This document shows positions 7,880-15,544 of a DNA stretch of 39,830 bases, in pieces. The DNA lies in the IMG/VR virus record IMGVR_UViG_3300030406_002347, positions 1 through 39,830 of that record; one strand, given 5' to 3'. Positions within the stretch are counted from its first letter, which is position 1. Each line of letters starts with the position of its first letter. The notes beneath the pieces are model-generated. The model was given only the letters and a program-made list of their open reading frames with translations, was not told the origin of the DNA and did not search any database. Source of the stretch: a virus. Both the position numbers and the translations under genes were made by a program.

Positions 7880-9997
7880 ATGCCATTACAAAAATTACAA
7901 TTCAGAGCAGGTATAAATAGAGACTCTACATCATACACTAACGAAGGTGGATGGTTTGATGGAGACAAAGTACGTTTTAGAAATGGACTGCCTGAGAAGA
8001 TAGGTGGTTGGACAAAGTATTCTGATAGTCAGTTTGTAGGAACCTGTCGTGCTTTGCACACATGGACAGCATTAGATAACACAAACTTTATAGGCATAGG
8101 CACAAGTCAAAAGTACTATCTTAACGCAGGTGGTACTTACTACGACATAACACCTCTTAGACTTACTACAGGTGGTGGTGATGTCACTTTCTCTGCAACA
8201 AATGGAAGTGGAACTATACAAGTGACAGACACAGATCATGGGGCAAACCTTAATGACTTTGTTACTTTTACGAATGCAGCAGGATTAGGTGGTAACATAA
8301 CAGCAGATGTTTTAAATCAAGAATATCAAATATCATCTGTTACAGCGTCAAACACCTACACAATAAATGCAAAAGATACTAGTGGCAATGGCGTGGTGGC
8401 AAATGGCTCAGACACAGGCAATGGTGGCAGTTCGACAGTAGGAGCGTATCAGATCAATGTAGGACTAGACGACAACTCATACGGCACAGGTTGGGGTGCA
8501 GGTATATGGGGTGGTATATCTGGATCAGCAGCAACTACAGCAATAAACGATGGAAGTGGTCTTACAGCTTTAGCTACTAGTGTAACAGTGGATTCGTCAG
8601 CTAACTTTGAAACAACAGGATACTTGCTAATAGGTAGTGAGATAATCCAGTACACAGGAAAAACATCTACGACATTTACAGGTCTACTTAGAGGATTGTT
8701 TGGAACAACGTCAGCCTCTCATGCTGATAATGCTACAGTCACAGAGGCACTAGGTGGTTGGGGTATGCCTGCTACAACAAACGTAGCAGGAGCTTTGTTG
8801 CGTCATTGGTCACACGATAACTTTGGTGAAGACCTAGTTATGAACGTTAGAGATGGTGCGATATATTACTGGGATAAATCAGGTGGTACATCATCAAGAG
8901 CCGTAGAGATTTCAACATTAGCAGGGTCTACCAATGCACCAACAATAGCCAAAAAGGTAATAGTTTCTGAAAGAGACAGACACGTTCTAGCCTTTGGTTG
9001 TGATAGTGAGACAGCAAGTGGTACACAAGACCCACTATTGATTCGTTTTGCATCACAGGAAAGTCTTACAGAATGGAATGCCCTTCCTACAAACACAGCA
9101 GGAGAGTTGCGTATTGGTACAGGGTCAGAGATTGTTACAGCCGTACAGACAAAGCAACAGACACTTGTTATTACGGATGTATCAGTACACGCATTACAGT
9201 TTATCGGACCTCCGTTTACATTCGGTATTACAGAGGTTGGTAGAAACACCACAATAATATCTGAGAACGCTGCCGTGGCTGTAGAGGAATCTGTATACTG
9301 GATGGGATACAGAGAGTTCTATGTTTATAATGGTCGAACACAAAAGCTTGTATGTCCTGTGCAAGACTTTGTGTTTAGTGATTTAAACAGAGATCAAGAT
9401 ACTAAGATTGTGGCAGGTCAGAACAGTGCATACTCTGAGGTATGGTGGTTCTATCCATCATCAAGTGCAACAGCTAACGACAGGTATGTAGTATACAACT
9501 ACGAACAAAACATCTGGTATTATGGCACTCTGGCAAGAACAGCGTGGGTAGACAGAGGTGTGTTGTTGTATCCCATAGCAGCCTCAACAGATAACTATCT
9601 ATACTATCAAGAGTTTGGTTTAGATGATGGATCGCAGTCACCTGCATCAGGCATTACATCGTTTATAGAATCAAGTCAGGTTACTATAGGAGATGGAGAT
9701 AAGTTTTTCTTTGCAAGTAGGGTTATACCAGACATAACCTTTAGAGAGAGTACAAATGAAACACCACAAGTAAACTTGACGTTAAAGGCAAGAAGATTCC
9801 CTGGCACTACATACAATCAGACAGATACAAGCTCTGTTATACAGTCGGCAAGCACTCCTATAGAGTTATTCACTGAGAAGGCTGATATACGCCTCAGAGG
9901 GCGTTCTTTTGCTCTTAGGCTAGAAAGTACAGCAACAGGCGTTTCATGGCGTTTAGGAACCACTAGAGTTGATCTGAGGCAGGATGGTAGGCGATAA
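7880..9997 (+). CDS. Large tail/neck structural protein
   Basis: 705 aa, beta-rich throughout, starting MPLQKLQFRAGINRDSTSYT with 'GGWFDGDKVRFRNGLPEKIGGW', which I recognise as the start of a widespread podovirus structural protein. Position and size suit a tail hub, tail-tube or head-tail stabilisation protein (P22 gp10-like role), but the exact homologue cannot be fixed by eye. It contains 'IISENAAVAVEESVYWMGYREFYVYNGRTQ', a strand pattern typical of beta-propeller-like tail proteins. It overlaps the next gene by 1 nt. Confidence 0.6.
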   Translation: MPLQKLQFRAGINRDSTSYTNEGGWFDGDKVRFRNGLPEKIGGWTKYSDSQFVGTCRALHTWTALDNTNFIGIGTSQKYYLNAGGTYYDITPLRLTTGGGDVTFSATNGSGTIQVTDTDHGANLNDFVTFTNAAGLGGNITADVLNQEYQISSVTASNTYTINAKDTSGNGVVANGSDTGNGGSSTVGAYQINVGLDDNSYGTGWGAGIWGGISGSAATTAINDGSGLTALATSVTVDSSANFETTGYLLIGSEIIQYTGKTSTTFTGLLRGLFGTTSASHADNATVTEALGGWGMPATTNVAGALLRHWSHDNFGEDLVMNVRDGAIYYWDKSGGTSSRAVEISTLAGSTNAPTIAKKVIVSERDRHVLAFGCDSETASGTQDPLLIRFASQESLTEWNALPTNTAGELRIGTGSEIVTAVQTKQQTLVITDVSVHALQFIGPPFTFGITEVGRNTTIISENAAVAVEESVYWMGYREFYVYNGRTQKLVCPVQDFVFSDLNRDQDTKIVAGQNSAYSEVWWFYPSSSATANDRYVVYNYEQNIWYYGTLARTAWVDRGVLLYPIAASTDNYLYYQEFGLDDGSQSPASGITSFIESSQVTIGDGDKFFFASRVIPDITFRESTNETPQVNLTLKARRFPGTTYNQTDTSSVIQSASTPIELFTEKADIRLRGRSFALRLESTATGVSWRLGTTRVDLRQDGRR

Positions 9998-10293
9998 TGT
10001 CCACAAAAGTACCCATACCATTCTTTCCATCGGCTCCAAACGAGTATGATGCAAACTATATAACACAAATCGTAAGAGCCTTTGCGATATATACAGAGCA
10101 GCAAAACGCAGGGGGAGAGGGCAGAAACACAGGTCTAGTCTTAACTAATCTACAGGCACATGACGATAACCTAGAAGTGGGGTCATTGTTTGACCATGAT
10201 GGTTTTGTGAAAATAAGTAGAGTAGATAGACCACATCCAAGAGGCAGTTTGGGAACGACAGGACTAGGGTCGGTAACTATAACACTACCATAA
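9997..10293 (+). CDS. Small conserved tail-cluster protein, unknown
   Basis: 98 aa, starting MSTKVPIPFFPSAPNEYDAN with an amphipathic helix 'ITQIVRAFAIYTEQQ' and a Gly-rich C-terminus. It overlaps the preceding structural gene by 1 nt and ends 1 nt before the methyltransferase-like gene. No known domain recognised; probably a minor virion or assembly factor given its position. Confidence 0.55.
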   Translation: MSTKVPIPFFPSAPNEYDANYITQIVRAFAIYTEQQNAGGEGRNTGLVLTNLQAHDDNLEVGSLFDHDGFVKISRVDRPHPRGSLGTTGLGSVTITLP

Positions 10294-10294
10294 A

Positions 10295-10852
10295 ATGGGC
10301 AAAAGAAGTAACTTTGAACGTGTAGAGAAAGACTATTATCCGACTCCACTAGAGGCTGTGCATCCTCTTATTCCTCACATACTTGGCTACGTTAAGACAT
10401 TTGCTGAACCATGTGCAGGCGATGGCTCTCTGATACGTCATATAGAATATCTTACAAATAACCTGTTTGATATTGACTATATTAGGTGCAACTATGCCTG
10501 TGATATAGAGCCAAAGGATGATGGCATACACGAAAAGAATATATTTAATCTTCTCCCCAAAGACATAGAAACATCAGACGTAATCATAACAAATCCACCG
10601 TGGAGCCGTGATATACTGCACAGACTTATTTATCACTGCACATCAATAAAACCTACATGGTTGCTGTTTGATGCCGACTGGATGCACACGAAACAAAGCA
10701 CACATTACCGTGATATGTTGAAAAAGATCGTAAGTGTTGGTAGAGTGGAGTGGATTAAAGGAAGTAAAAACACTGGCAAAGATAATTGTTGTTGGTATTA
10801 TTTTGATAAAGACAACGAGGAACAGACACAGTTTTTTGGTAGACAGACATGA
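10295..10852 (+). CDS. DNA adenine methyltransferase-like protein
   Basis: 185 aa class I SAM-dependent methyltransferase. 'FAEPCAGDGSL' (around residues 37-47) is the SAM-binding motif I and 'DVIITNPPWS' is the catalytic (N/D)PP(W/Y) motif IV of N6-adenine (or N4-cytosine) DNA methyltransferases. 'YYPTP' near the N-terminus is the usual lead-in. No separate target-recognition domain is visible. It is encoded between tail and lysis genes with no nuclease partner, which suits DNA self-modification against host restriction; that role is inference. Confidence 0.75.
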   Translation: MGKRSNFERVEKDYYPTPLEAVHPLIPHILGYVKTFAEPCAGDGSLIRHIEYLTNNLFDIDYIRCNYACDIEPKDDGIHEKNIFNLLPKDIETSDVIITNPPWSRDILHRLIYHCTSIKPTWLLFDADWMHTKQSTHYRDMLKKIVSVGRVEWIKGSKNTGKDNCCWYYFDKDNEEQTQFFGRQT

Positions 10853-11190
10853 AACAAAAGAAACTAGAAAAAGGCTCCGTGTGGGAAAAAGCTGACGCAA
10901 ACGGTGATGGCGTGGTTACAGATCAAGAGATGGCTATGCGTGAGCGTATGGTTCTTTTGGAAAATAGAGACAAGAAAGAGGATCAACAAAGACACCTTGT
11001 TTGGTTTTCAGCATTAACTGTTACGGCTTTTATAGTTGTGTTGATGACACCATTAGTTCCTGTTGATAGAATTTCACACCTCTCAGGTATCGCTGAAATT
11101 TGGGTATTATCTAACATGGGCGTTTTGGCGAGTTTCATAGGGTTTAATCAGCTTGCAAAAAGAGGAGCTAAAGATGACGGAAAGAGCTAA
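10849..11190 (+). CDS. EF-hand-containing two-TM membrane protein
   Basis: 113 aa. Residues 16-27 (DANGDGVVTDQE) form a canonical calcium-binding EF-hand loop with D1, N3, D5, G6 and E12 in place. A charged helix follows, then two hydrophobic segments (about 46-66 and 80-102) and a basic C-terminus. Related EF-hand membrane proteins are found near phage lysis genes. It lies upstream of the 3-TM holin and muramidase, so a holin or lysis-timing role is plausible but unproven. The start overlaps the methyltransferase stop. Confidence 0.65.
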   Translation: MKQKKLEKGSVWEKADANGDGVVTDQEMAMRERMVLLENRDKKEDQQRHLVWFSALTVTAFIVVLMTPLVPVDRISHLSGIAEIWVLSNMGVLASFIGFNQLAKRGAKDDGKS

Positions 11191-11464
11191 GAAAGTAATT
11201 AAAAAAGTAGCAAGTAAGCTAACCAAGGCAAGCAAAGCTCACGCAGGTCAGGCTAAAGCCTTGTCAGCTATAAAGCTGAAGAAAGGTGGTAAAACAAAGT
11301 CTCGTGTTAATGAGGCAGGAAACTACACCAAGCCAGAGATGAGAAAGCGTTTATTTAACAAGATCAAGGCAGGTTCTAAGGGGGGCAAACCAGGTCAATG
11401 GTCAGCACGAAAGGCACAGTTACTAGCATCTGAGTACAAGAAAAAGGGTGGTGGCTATCGCTAA
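11174..11464 (+). CDS. Small basic conserved phage protein
   Basis: 96 aa from the ATG at 11174 (MTERAKKVIKK). That start is preferred over the in-frame codon at 11153 because AGAGGAG precedes it at the right distance. It is lysine-rich, with a conserved 'VNEAGNYTKPEMRKRLFNKI' block and 'GKPGQWSARKAQLLASEYKK'. Proteins of this kind recur in marine phages without known function. It could bind nucleic acid or enter the virion. It overlaps both neighbours. Confidence 0.65.
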   Translation: MTERAKKVIKKVASKLTKASKAHAGQAKALSAIKLKKGGKTKSRVNEAGNYTKPEMRKRLFNKIKAGSKGGKPGQWSARKAQLLASEYKKKGGGYR

Positions 11465-11753
11465 AGACCCTAAAACAGGAACAGGAAAGAAACCGAAAGG
11501 TTCTGGAAGGAGGTTATATACCGATGAAAACCCCAAAGATACAGTCTCTATTAAATTTGCCACTGTGGCAGATGCCCAAGCAACTGCTCGTAAGGTTAAA
11601 AGAATTAATAAGCCGTTTGCTAGGAAAATCCAAATCCTCACCGTCCTCGAACAAAGAGCCAAAGTTGCAGGTAAAAACAAGCAAGCCCAAATCGCAAAAA
11701 AAGCCAAAGAAGACATCAGAGCCAAACACAAAACCAAAACGAGGAAGACCTAA
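11448..11753 (+). CDS. Small basic conserved phage protein
   Basis: 101 aa from GTG 11448, or 100 aa from the adjacent GTG 11451. The sequence 'DPKTGTGKKPKGSGRRLYTD' and 'KVKRINKPFARKIQILTVLE' is a conserved small phage protein type. It is Lys/Arg-rich. It overlaps the previous gene by 17 nt, and from 11524 on it shares its DNA with a second frame that has its own strong ribosome-binding site. Function unknown. Confidence 0.6.
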   Translation: MVAIAKDPKTGTGKKPKGSGRRLYTDENPKDTVSIKFATVADAQATARKVKRINKPFARKIQILTVLEQRAKVAGKNKQAQIAKKAKEDIRAKHKTKTRKT

Positions 11754-11790
11754 AAAAGATGCCACTAAAAAAGTCACAAAAAAGTCTTAA
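11524..11790 (+). CDS. Overlapping-frame basic protein with AT-hook-like end
   Basis: 88 aa, read in the +1 frame relative to the gene at 11448. It is preceded by the strongest Shine-Dalgarno in this area (GGAAGGAGGT at 11505-11514, 10 nt from the ATG). The product is Lys/Ser/Pro-rich and ends with 'KPKRGRPKKDATKK', where R-G-R-P is the core of an AT-hook minor-groove binding motif. The AT-hook straddles the end of the overlapping frame. A DNA-binding or internal virion role is possible. The Lys-rich composition could partly be a side-effect of the overlapping frame. Confidence 0.45.
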   Translation: MKTPKIQSLLNLPLWQMPKQLLVRLKELISRLLGKSKSSPSSNKEPKLQVKTSKPKSQKKPKKTSEPNTKPKRGRPKKDATKKVTKKS

Positions 11791-11998
11791 GAACTGGTCT
11801 AAACAAAAATGGCGTACAAAGAGTGGTAAGCCTAGTTCTAAGACAGGTGAACGCTATTTACCTGAGAAAGCTATAAAGGCACTATCTCCACAGGAATATG
11901 CAGCTACAACACGAGCTAAACGTAAGGGTACAAAGGCAGGTAAACAGTTTGTCAAGCAACCCAAGAGGATAGCTAAGAAAACAAGGAAATATAGATGA
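11759..11998 (+). CDS. Small basic conserved phage protein
   Basis: 79 aa. The segments 'LKNWSKQKWRTKSGKPSSKT', 'GERYLPEKAIKALSPQEYAA' and 'KAGKQFVKQPKRIAKK' are strongly conserved in a widespread family of very basic small phage proteins. Function is not known to me. It starts inside the end of the overlapping-frame gene and ends overlapping the holin start (ATGA). Confidence 0.7.
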   Translation: MPLKKSQKSLKNWSKQKWRTKSGKPSSKTGERYLPEKAIKALSPQEYAATTRAKRKGTKAGKQFVKQPKRIAKKTRKYR

Positions 11999-12396
11999 CA
12001 GTTATACAAAGTCTGATAGCACCTGTCACAGGGTTGCTAGATAAGTTTATTGAAGACAAGGATCAAAAGGCAGCTCTCGCCCATGAGATAGCCACTATGA
12101 GCCAGAAACACGCTCAGGAACTAAGTCTTGCCCAGATAGAGGTTAACAAGGCTGAAGCACAGTCAGGGTCATTGTTTAAGGGTGGTTGGAGACCTGCAGT
12201 TGGGTGGGTCTGTGCGATTGCGTTCCTATACCATTTTCTCCTAAAGGACATAATTATGTTTGTCTGTGCCTTCGCAGGTGTGGATATACCTGATTTACCA
12301 GAGTTTGACATGAGTACATTGCTTACAGTTTTAGGTGGTATGCTTGGGATTGGTGGACTCCGTACATATGAAAAGCAGAAAGGATTAACAAAATGA
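11995..12396 (+). CDS. 3-TM holin
   Basis: 133 aa resembling the GTA_holin_3TM family (PF11351). The family hallmarks are an N-terminal 'LIAPVTGLLDKFIEDKDQKA' helix, an amphipathic 'HAQELSLAQIEVNKAEAQS' stretch, then 'FKGGWRPAVGWVCAIAFLYHFLL' and two further hydrophobic stretches, ending 'GLRTYEKQKGLTK'. Holins form the membrane lesion that lets the endolysin reach or act on peptidoglycan. The GH108 muramidase is encoded three genes downstream in the same run. Confidence 0.8.
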   Translation: MTVIQSLIAPVTGLLDKFIEDKDQKAALAHEIATMSQKHAQELSLAQIEVNKAEAQSGSLFKGGWRPAVGWVCAIAFLYHFLLKDIIMFVCAFAGVDIPDLPEFDMSTLLTVLGGMLGIGGLRTYEKQKGLTK

Positions 12397-12575
12397 AATG
12401 TTGGCATTGTGACACAGACTTAATATGGGGTGGTGATCATGATATCGAAGATAGTGATGACTTCTCAATGGTTACAAACCTTTCTTGCCCAAGCTGTGAC
12501 TGCTATGTGGAAGTGTTTCTTCCCAAAGATAAAGAGTTCTTCAAAGAACTGAATGAATCAGAACTCGTCAACTAG
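12393..12575 (+). CDS. Small zinc-ribbon protein
   Basis: 60 aa. 'MKCWHCDTDLIWGGDHDIED' supplies the first CxxC and 'LSCPSCDCYVEV' the second, giving a rubredoxin-like zinc ribbon. Nearly the same sequence is common in marine phages, usually close to lysis genes. Its function is unknown. It overlaps the holin stop by 4 nt. Confidence 0.7.
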   Translation: MKCWHCDTDLIWGGDHDIEDSDDFSMVTNLSCPSCDCYVEVFLPKDKEFFKELNESELVN

Positions 12576-12720
12576 CTGTGAAATTTGTGGTCATGACATG
12601 GAGAACGTAGATGGAAGTTTACGTTGTAAATACTGTCAATACTTTTATGATATGCACAAGGAATGGATAGATTTTGTTCGCAAGAAATCAAATGTAAAGG
12701 AGGAAGACGATGAAAGATAA
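12553..12720 (+). CDS. Second small zinc-ribbon protein (55 aa)
   Basis: A 56-codon frame starts at ATG 12553 inside the previous gene and ends at TAA 12718-12720, 11 nt inside the muramidase gene. The product has 'CEICGHDMENVDGSLRCKYC', a compact CxxC...CxxC zinc ribbon (Cys 9, 12, 27 and 30), followed by an amphipathic helix. It fills the only gap in an otherwise overlapping run. Codon content reads like a real gene, but the start lacks a strong SD, so it may depend on coupling. Confidence 0.6.
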   Translation: MNQNSSTSCEICGHDMENVDGSLRCKYCQYFYDMHKEWIDFVRKKSNVKEEDDER

Positions 12721-13222
12721 TTTTGATGAATGCCTTAAAATGCTGCTTCATCACGAGGGAGGCTATGTAAATCATCCTAAAGACCCTGGTGGTGAAACTA
12801 ATTTAGGAGTTACCAAAAGAGTATATGAAAAATGGGGTGGTACGAAGGACATGAAAGACCTCACGGTTGAGGATGTTGCTCCTATATACAAGAAAGAATA
12901 CTGGGATCGCTGTAAATGTGATGACCTAGAATCAGGTGTAGACTGGGCAGTCTTTGATTGGGCTGTGAATAGTGGCACTGGCAGAGCAGCCAAAGCTATA
13001 CAAAAGATATGTGGTGCAGCACAAGATGGAGCCATAGGACCGAAGACATTGGCATTGATAGGCACACAGAATACACAGTATGTCATAGAGGAGTTTGGCA
13101 AGATACGACAAGACTTCTATGAATCTTTGAAAACATTTGATACATTTGGTAAAGGTTGGACAAGACGTAACAAGGAAACCACTGCAAAAGCCTTGGAGAT
13201 GATAGAGGACGATGACGACTAA
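12710..13222 (+). CDS. GH108 N-acetylmuramidase endolysin
   Basis: 170 aa. Residues 14-33 contain 'HEGGYVNHPKDPGGETN', the signature of glycoside hydrolase family 108, with Glu16 as the expected catalytic acid. The C-terminal half (GAAQDGAIGPKTLALI) matches the PG_binding_3 domain normally paired with it. The enzyme cleaves the MurNAc-GlcNAc bond of peptidoglycan. No signal peptide is visible, so release depends on the holin. The SD AAGGAGG lies 7 nt before the ATG. Length is normal for the family. Confidence 0.85.
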   Translation: MKDNFDECLKMLLHHEGGYVNHPKDPGGETNLGVTKRVYEKWGGTKDMKDLTVEDVAPIYKKEYWDRCKCDDLESGVDWAVFDWAVNSGTGRAAKAIQKICGAAQDGAIGPKTLALIGTQNTQYVIEEFGKIRQDFYESLKTFDTFGKGWTRRNKETTAKALEMIEDDDD

Positions 13223-13523
13223 GAAGAAAGACCCACGATTAGCCAGAGCAGGTGTAACAGGATATAACAAGCCTAAGAGAACACCTAGTCATCCAAAGAA
13301 GTCACACATTGTTGTGGCTAAAGAGGGAGACAAGATCAAGACTATACGGTTTGGTCAGCAAGGTAAGAAAGTGGGTACAGTCAGTGGTACAGCAGGCAAG
13401 CCAAAAGCAGGCGAATCAAGGCGTATGAAGATGAAACGTAAGAGTTTCAAGGCAAGACACGCTAAAAACATAGCTAAGGGCAAGATGTCAGCAGCCTATT
13501 GGGCTGACAAGGTTAAGTGGTAG
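13212..13523 (+). CDS. DUF6321-like small basic protein
   Basis: 103 aa. 'KKDPRLARAGVTGYNKPKRT', 'HPKKSHIVVAKEGDKIKTIR' and 'KARHAKNIAKGKMSAAYWAD' are the conserved blocks of a phage family I know as DUF6321. The family has no established function and members are often near lysis or packaging genes. The gene overlaps the muramidase by 11 nt. Its 3' end overlaps the convergent minus-strand gene by 11 bp. Confidence 0.75.
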   Translation: MTTKKKDPRLARAGVTGYNKPKRTPSHPKKSHIVVAKEGDKIKTIRFGQQGKKVGTVSGTAGKPKAGESRRMKMKRKSFKARHAKNIAKGKMSAAYWADKVKW

Positions 13524-13791
13524 AATCGTCTATAGCTTCGGCTGTAGCTCCTGCGTAACCTGCAATATCAATCCAAGTATCTTCGTGGTGCATATCTTCC
13601 TTTGATCTAGCTATTTTAGCTAACATAAACAAGACACCAACATCATACACAGATATGTCTTTTTCAAGATGGCATGACCATAGTTTCGCTATACGACTAA
13701 AGTTTTGATAAGGCGTACCATAGCTATCGCCACGCTTGCCTACGATAGACTGTGCTTTGCCAATGATTTCTTCTTTCTTTGTTTGCTTCAT
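13513..13791 (-). CDS. DUF6378-like phage protein
   Basis: 92 aa. 'KRGDSYGTPYQNFSRIAKLW' followed by 'VLFMLAKIARSKEDMHHEDTWIDIAGY' is the pattern of the DUF6378 family, a helical phage protein in which His, Asp and Glu residues are conserved (MazG-like all-alpha folds look similar). The reaction is unknown. It is the only minus-strand gene in the left 26 kb. It converges with the gene to its left and diverges from the virion module to its right, which suggests early rather than late expression. Confidence 0.7.
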   Translation of the reverse strand: MKQTKKEEIIGKAQSIVGKRGDSYGTPYQNFSRIAKLWSCHLEKDISVYDVGVLFMLAKIARSKEDMHHEDTWIDIAGYAGATAEAIDDSTT

Positions 13792-13817
13792 GATGATTTC
13801 CTTTTATAAATTTTTAT

Positions 13818-13847
13818 TTGATGTATATAGGTAAACGATATATTATA
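13818..13847. promoter_or_regulatory. Candidate divergent promoter region
   Basis: On the + strand TTGATG (13818-13823), 17 bp, then TATTAT (13841-13846) would fire toward the virion module at 13884. On the minus strand TATAAT (complement of 13842-13847) sits correctly for the DUF6378-like gene but has only a poor -35 match. The two -10 boxes share five bases, so simultaneous use is unlikely. This is the only real intergenic gap (92 bp) between the lysis and virion modules. Confidence 0.4.
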
Positions 13848-13883
13848 CAGATTTAATTAGGTTATGGAATAAGGAATAACTAT

Positions 13884-15131
13884 ATGGTTCTCCCATTATT
13901 ATTTGGATTAGCAGGTTCAGCTTTAGGTGGAGCAGGATTAGCAGGTGGCTTAGGTGCATTAACAGCAGGTGCTATAGGATCAGGATTAGGGAGATTTGCA
14001 GAGACAGGTGATTTAGGTAAAGGTATAGAGACAGGGTTAACATCTTTCCTTGGAGGTAAGGCTTTAGGTGCTTTAGGTAAAGGATTAGACATTGAGCCTT
14101 TAGCTAAAGCAGGAGAGTTGGGGAAAACAGCACCTGCCGTTCAAACCGTTTCTCCAACCATAACTGGTCTAGGTACATTAACAAATCCTGCTGTATTAGG
14201 TCAGGCTGCTATAGGTCAAGCATCAGCAATGTCACCACCTGAACCACCACCAGTTGCTCCTGTAGACTTTGAGAACAGACAGGCAGGAGTTCCAGACCGT
14301 ATTACACGAAGACCACCAAAGGGATATAGACCAGGATATGACGCAGAGTTTGATTACGGTGTATCACCTAATTTTGGTGTTGGCTTGATGAACCCAAATG
14401 ATCCAAGATATATGGCTATGGGTGGTTTAGTTGGATTACTAAGTAACAAACAATTCACAGACTTTCTTGGTGAAATGGGTAGGTCAGGTAAAGGCTTTGG
14501 TGTTCTTGGTGCTTTAGATACTCCTCAAGCTCAGGCTGAATACAATCAAATGATGACAGGTGAATACAGTCCTCAGCCACAACCAATGTCAGGTGGTGGT
14601 GAATTGAAAGAAATACCAGAAGATAACGCAGGGCTAAAGGCTCTAGCCAAAGAAAAGCCTAGCGTGGTGGAGAACATGGGATTTAAGGCTATGCAAGAAG
14701 GTGGGGCTGTAGAAGGTGATATGGAGGCTAATATGGTCATAGATGAGGCTGTAAAGGCTATACAAGGCGTGTCAGACACCCCTGAAGTAGCTTTGGGTGC
14801 ATTTGTAGCCAAATATGGTGAAGAGGCGTTAGAAGACCTTATAGAGCGTGTTACCAAAGGTGAGATGGATGAGAGAGAAGACAACATGATAGAGGGTGAA
14901 GGCGATGGTATGGATGATAAAGTGCCTGCTACACTCGAAGGAGAGCAAGATGTCATGTTAAGTGATGGTGAGTTTGTTGTTCCTGCTGATGTCGTTAGTG
15001 GCATAGGCAACGGTTCATCTGATGCAGGAGCTAGAGAATTAGAAGAAATGATGACACGAGTTAGAAGACTTCGTACAGGCAAAACGGAGCAGCCAGAGCA
15101 AGTACCACAGGAAATGATGTTACCTGCATGA
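13884..15131 (+). CDS. Virion-associated protein with Gly-rich N-terminus
   Basis: 415 aa. Residues 1-75 are Gly/Ala/Leu-rich with a glycine-zipper look (LFGLAGSALGGAGLAGGLG), suggesting membrane insertion or coat-like packing. The C-terminal part has 'EGEGDGMDDKVPATLEGEQD' then 'LSDGEFVVPADVVSGIGNGS', a motif that recurs in virion proteins of marine podoviruses. It heads the module leading to the giant internal protein. The SD is AAGGA before the ATG. An ejection or internal-virion role is inferred. Confidence 0.6.
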   Translation: MVLPLLFGLAGSALGGAGLAGGLGALTAGAIGSGLGRFAETGDLGKGIETGLTSFLGGKALGALGKGLDIEPLAKAGELGKTAPAVQTVSPTITGLGTLTNPAVLGQAAIGQASAMSPPEPPPVAPVDFENRQAGVPDRITRRPPKGYRPGYDAEFDYGVSPNFGVGLMNPNDPRYMAMGGLVGLLSNKQFTDFLGEMGRSGKGFGVLGALDTPQAQAEYNQMMTGEYSPQPQPMSGGGELKEIPEDNAGLKALAKEKPSVVENMGFKAMQEGGAVEGDMEANMVIDEAVKAIQGVSDTPEVALGAFVAKYGEEALEDLIERVTKGEMDEREDNMIEGEGDGMDDKVPATLEGEQDVMLSDGEFVVPADVVSGIGNGSSDAGARELEEMMTRVRRLRTGKTEQPEQVPQEMMLPA

Positions 15132-15544
15132 TGTTTAGTGCTGTACCTAGACAAGTCATAGACATTGTTTGGGATGACGTAGTAAAGATTTTAGAACCTG
15201 CTGTCAAAACGGCAAAAGGTAAGTTAAGTGTAAAAGACGTTTACGATTATATTAGTGAAGGTTTTTATGAGTTATGGGTTGTTATGGATGGTAAAAAAAT
15301 GATAGCTGTTATAACAACTCGTGTAATTGAGTACCCAGAACGTAGAGCATTGGCTATGGATTTTATTGGTGGAACACGAATGAAAGAATGGTTGCCAGAG
15401 GCTCAACGCACCATAGAAAAGTTTGCAAGAGATAATAATTGTCTACACCTAGAGGGTTATGGCAGAAGAGCATGGAAGAGATGGCTTAACAAATACGGTT
15501 GGAAACCAGATTATATAGCGTATAGGATGGAATTAAATGGGTAA
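15128..15544 (+). CDS. GNAT-like protein (T7 gp13-type position)
   Basis: 138 aa. 'ELWVVMDGKKMIAVITTRVI' then 'FIGGTRMKEWLPEAQRTIEKFARDNNC' and 'GYGRRAWKRWLNKYGWKP' follow the beta4-alpha-beta order of a GNAT fold. The acetyl-CoA pyrophosphate loop (Q/RxxGxG/A) is not evident. Similar GNAT-like proteins sit in the virion region of T7-like phages (gp13 of T7 is GNAT-like), so a structural or assembly role is more likely than catalysis. The start overlaps the previous stop. Confidence 0.6.
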   Translation: MMFSAVPRQVIDIVWDDVVKILEPAVKTAKGKLSVKDVYDYISEGFYELWVVMDGKKMIAVITTRVIEYPERRALAMDFIGGTRMKEWLPEAQRTIEKFARDNNCLHLEGYGRRAWKRWLNKYGWKPDYIAYRMELNG

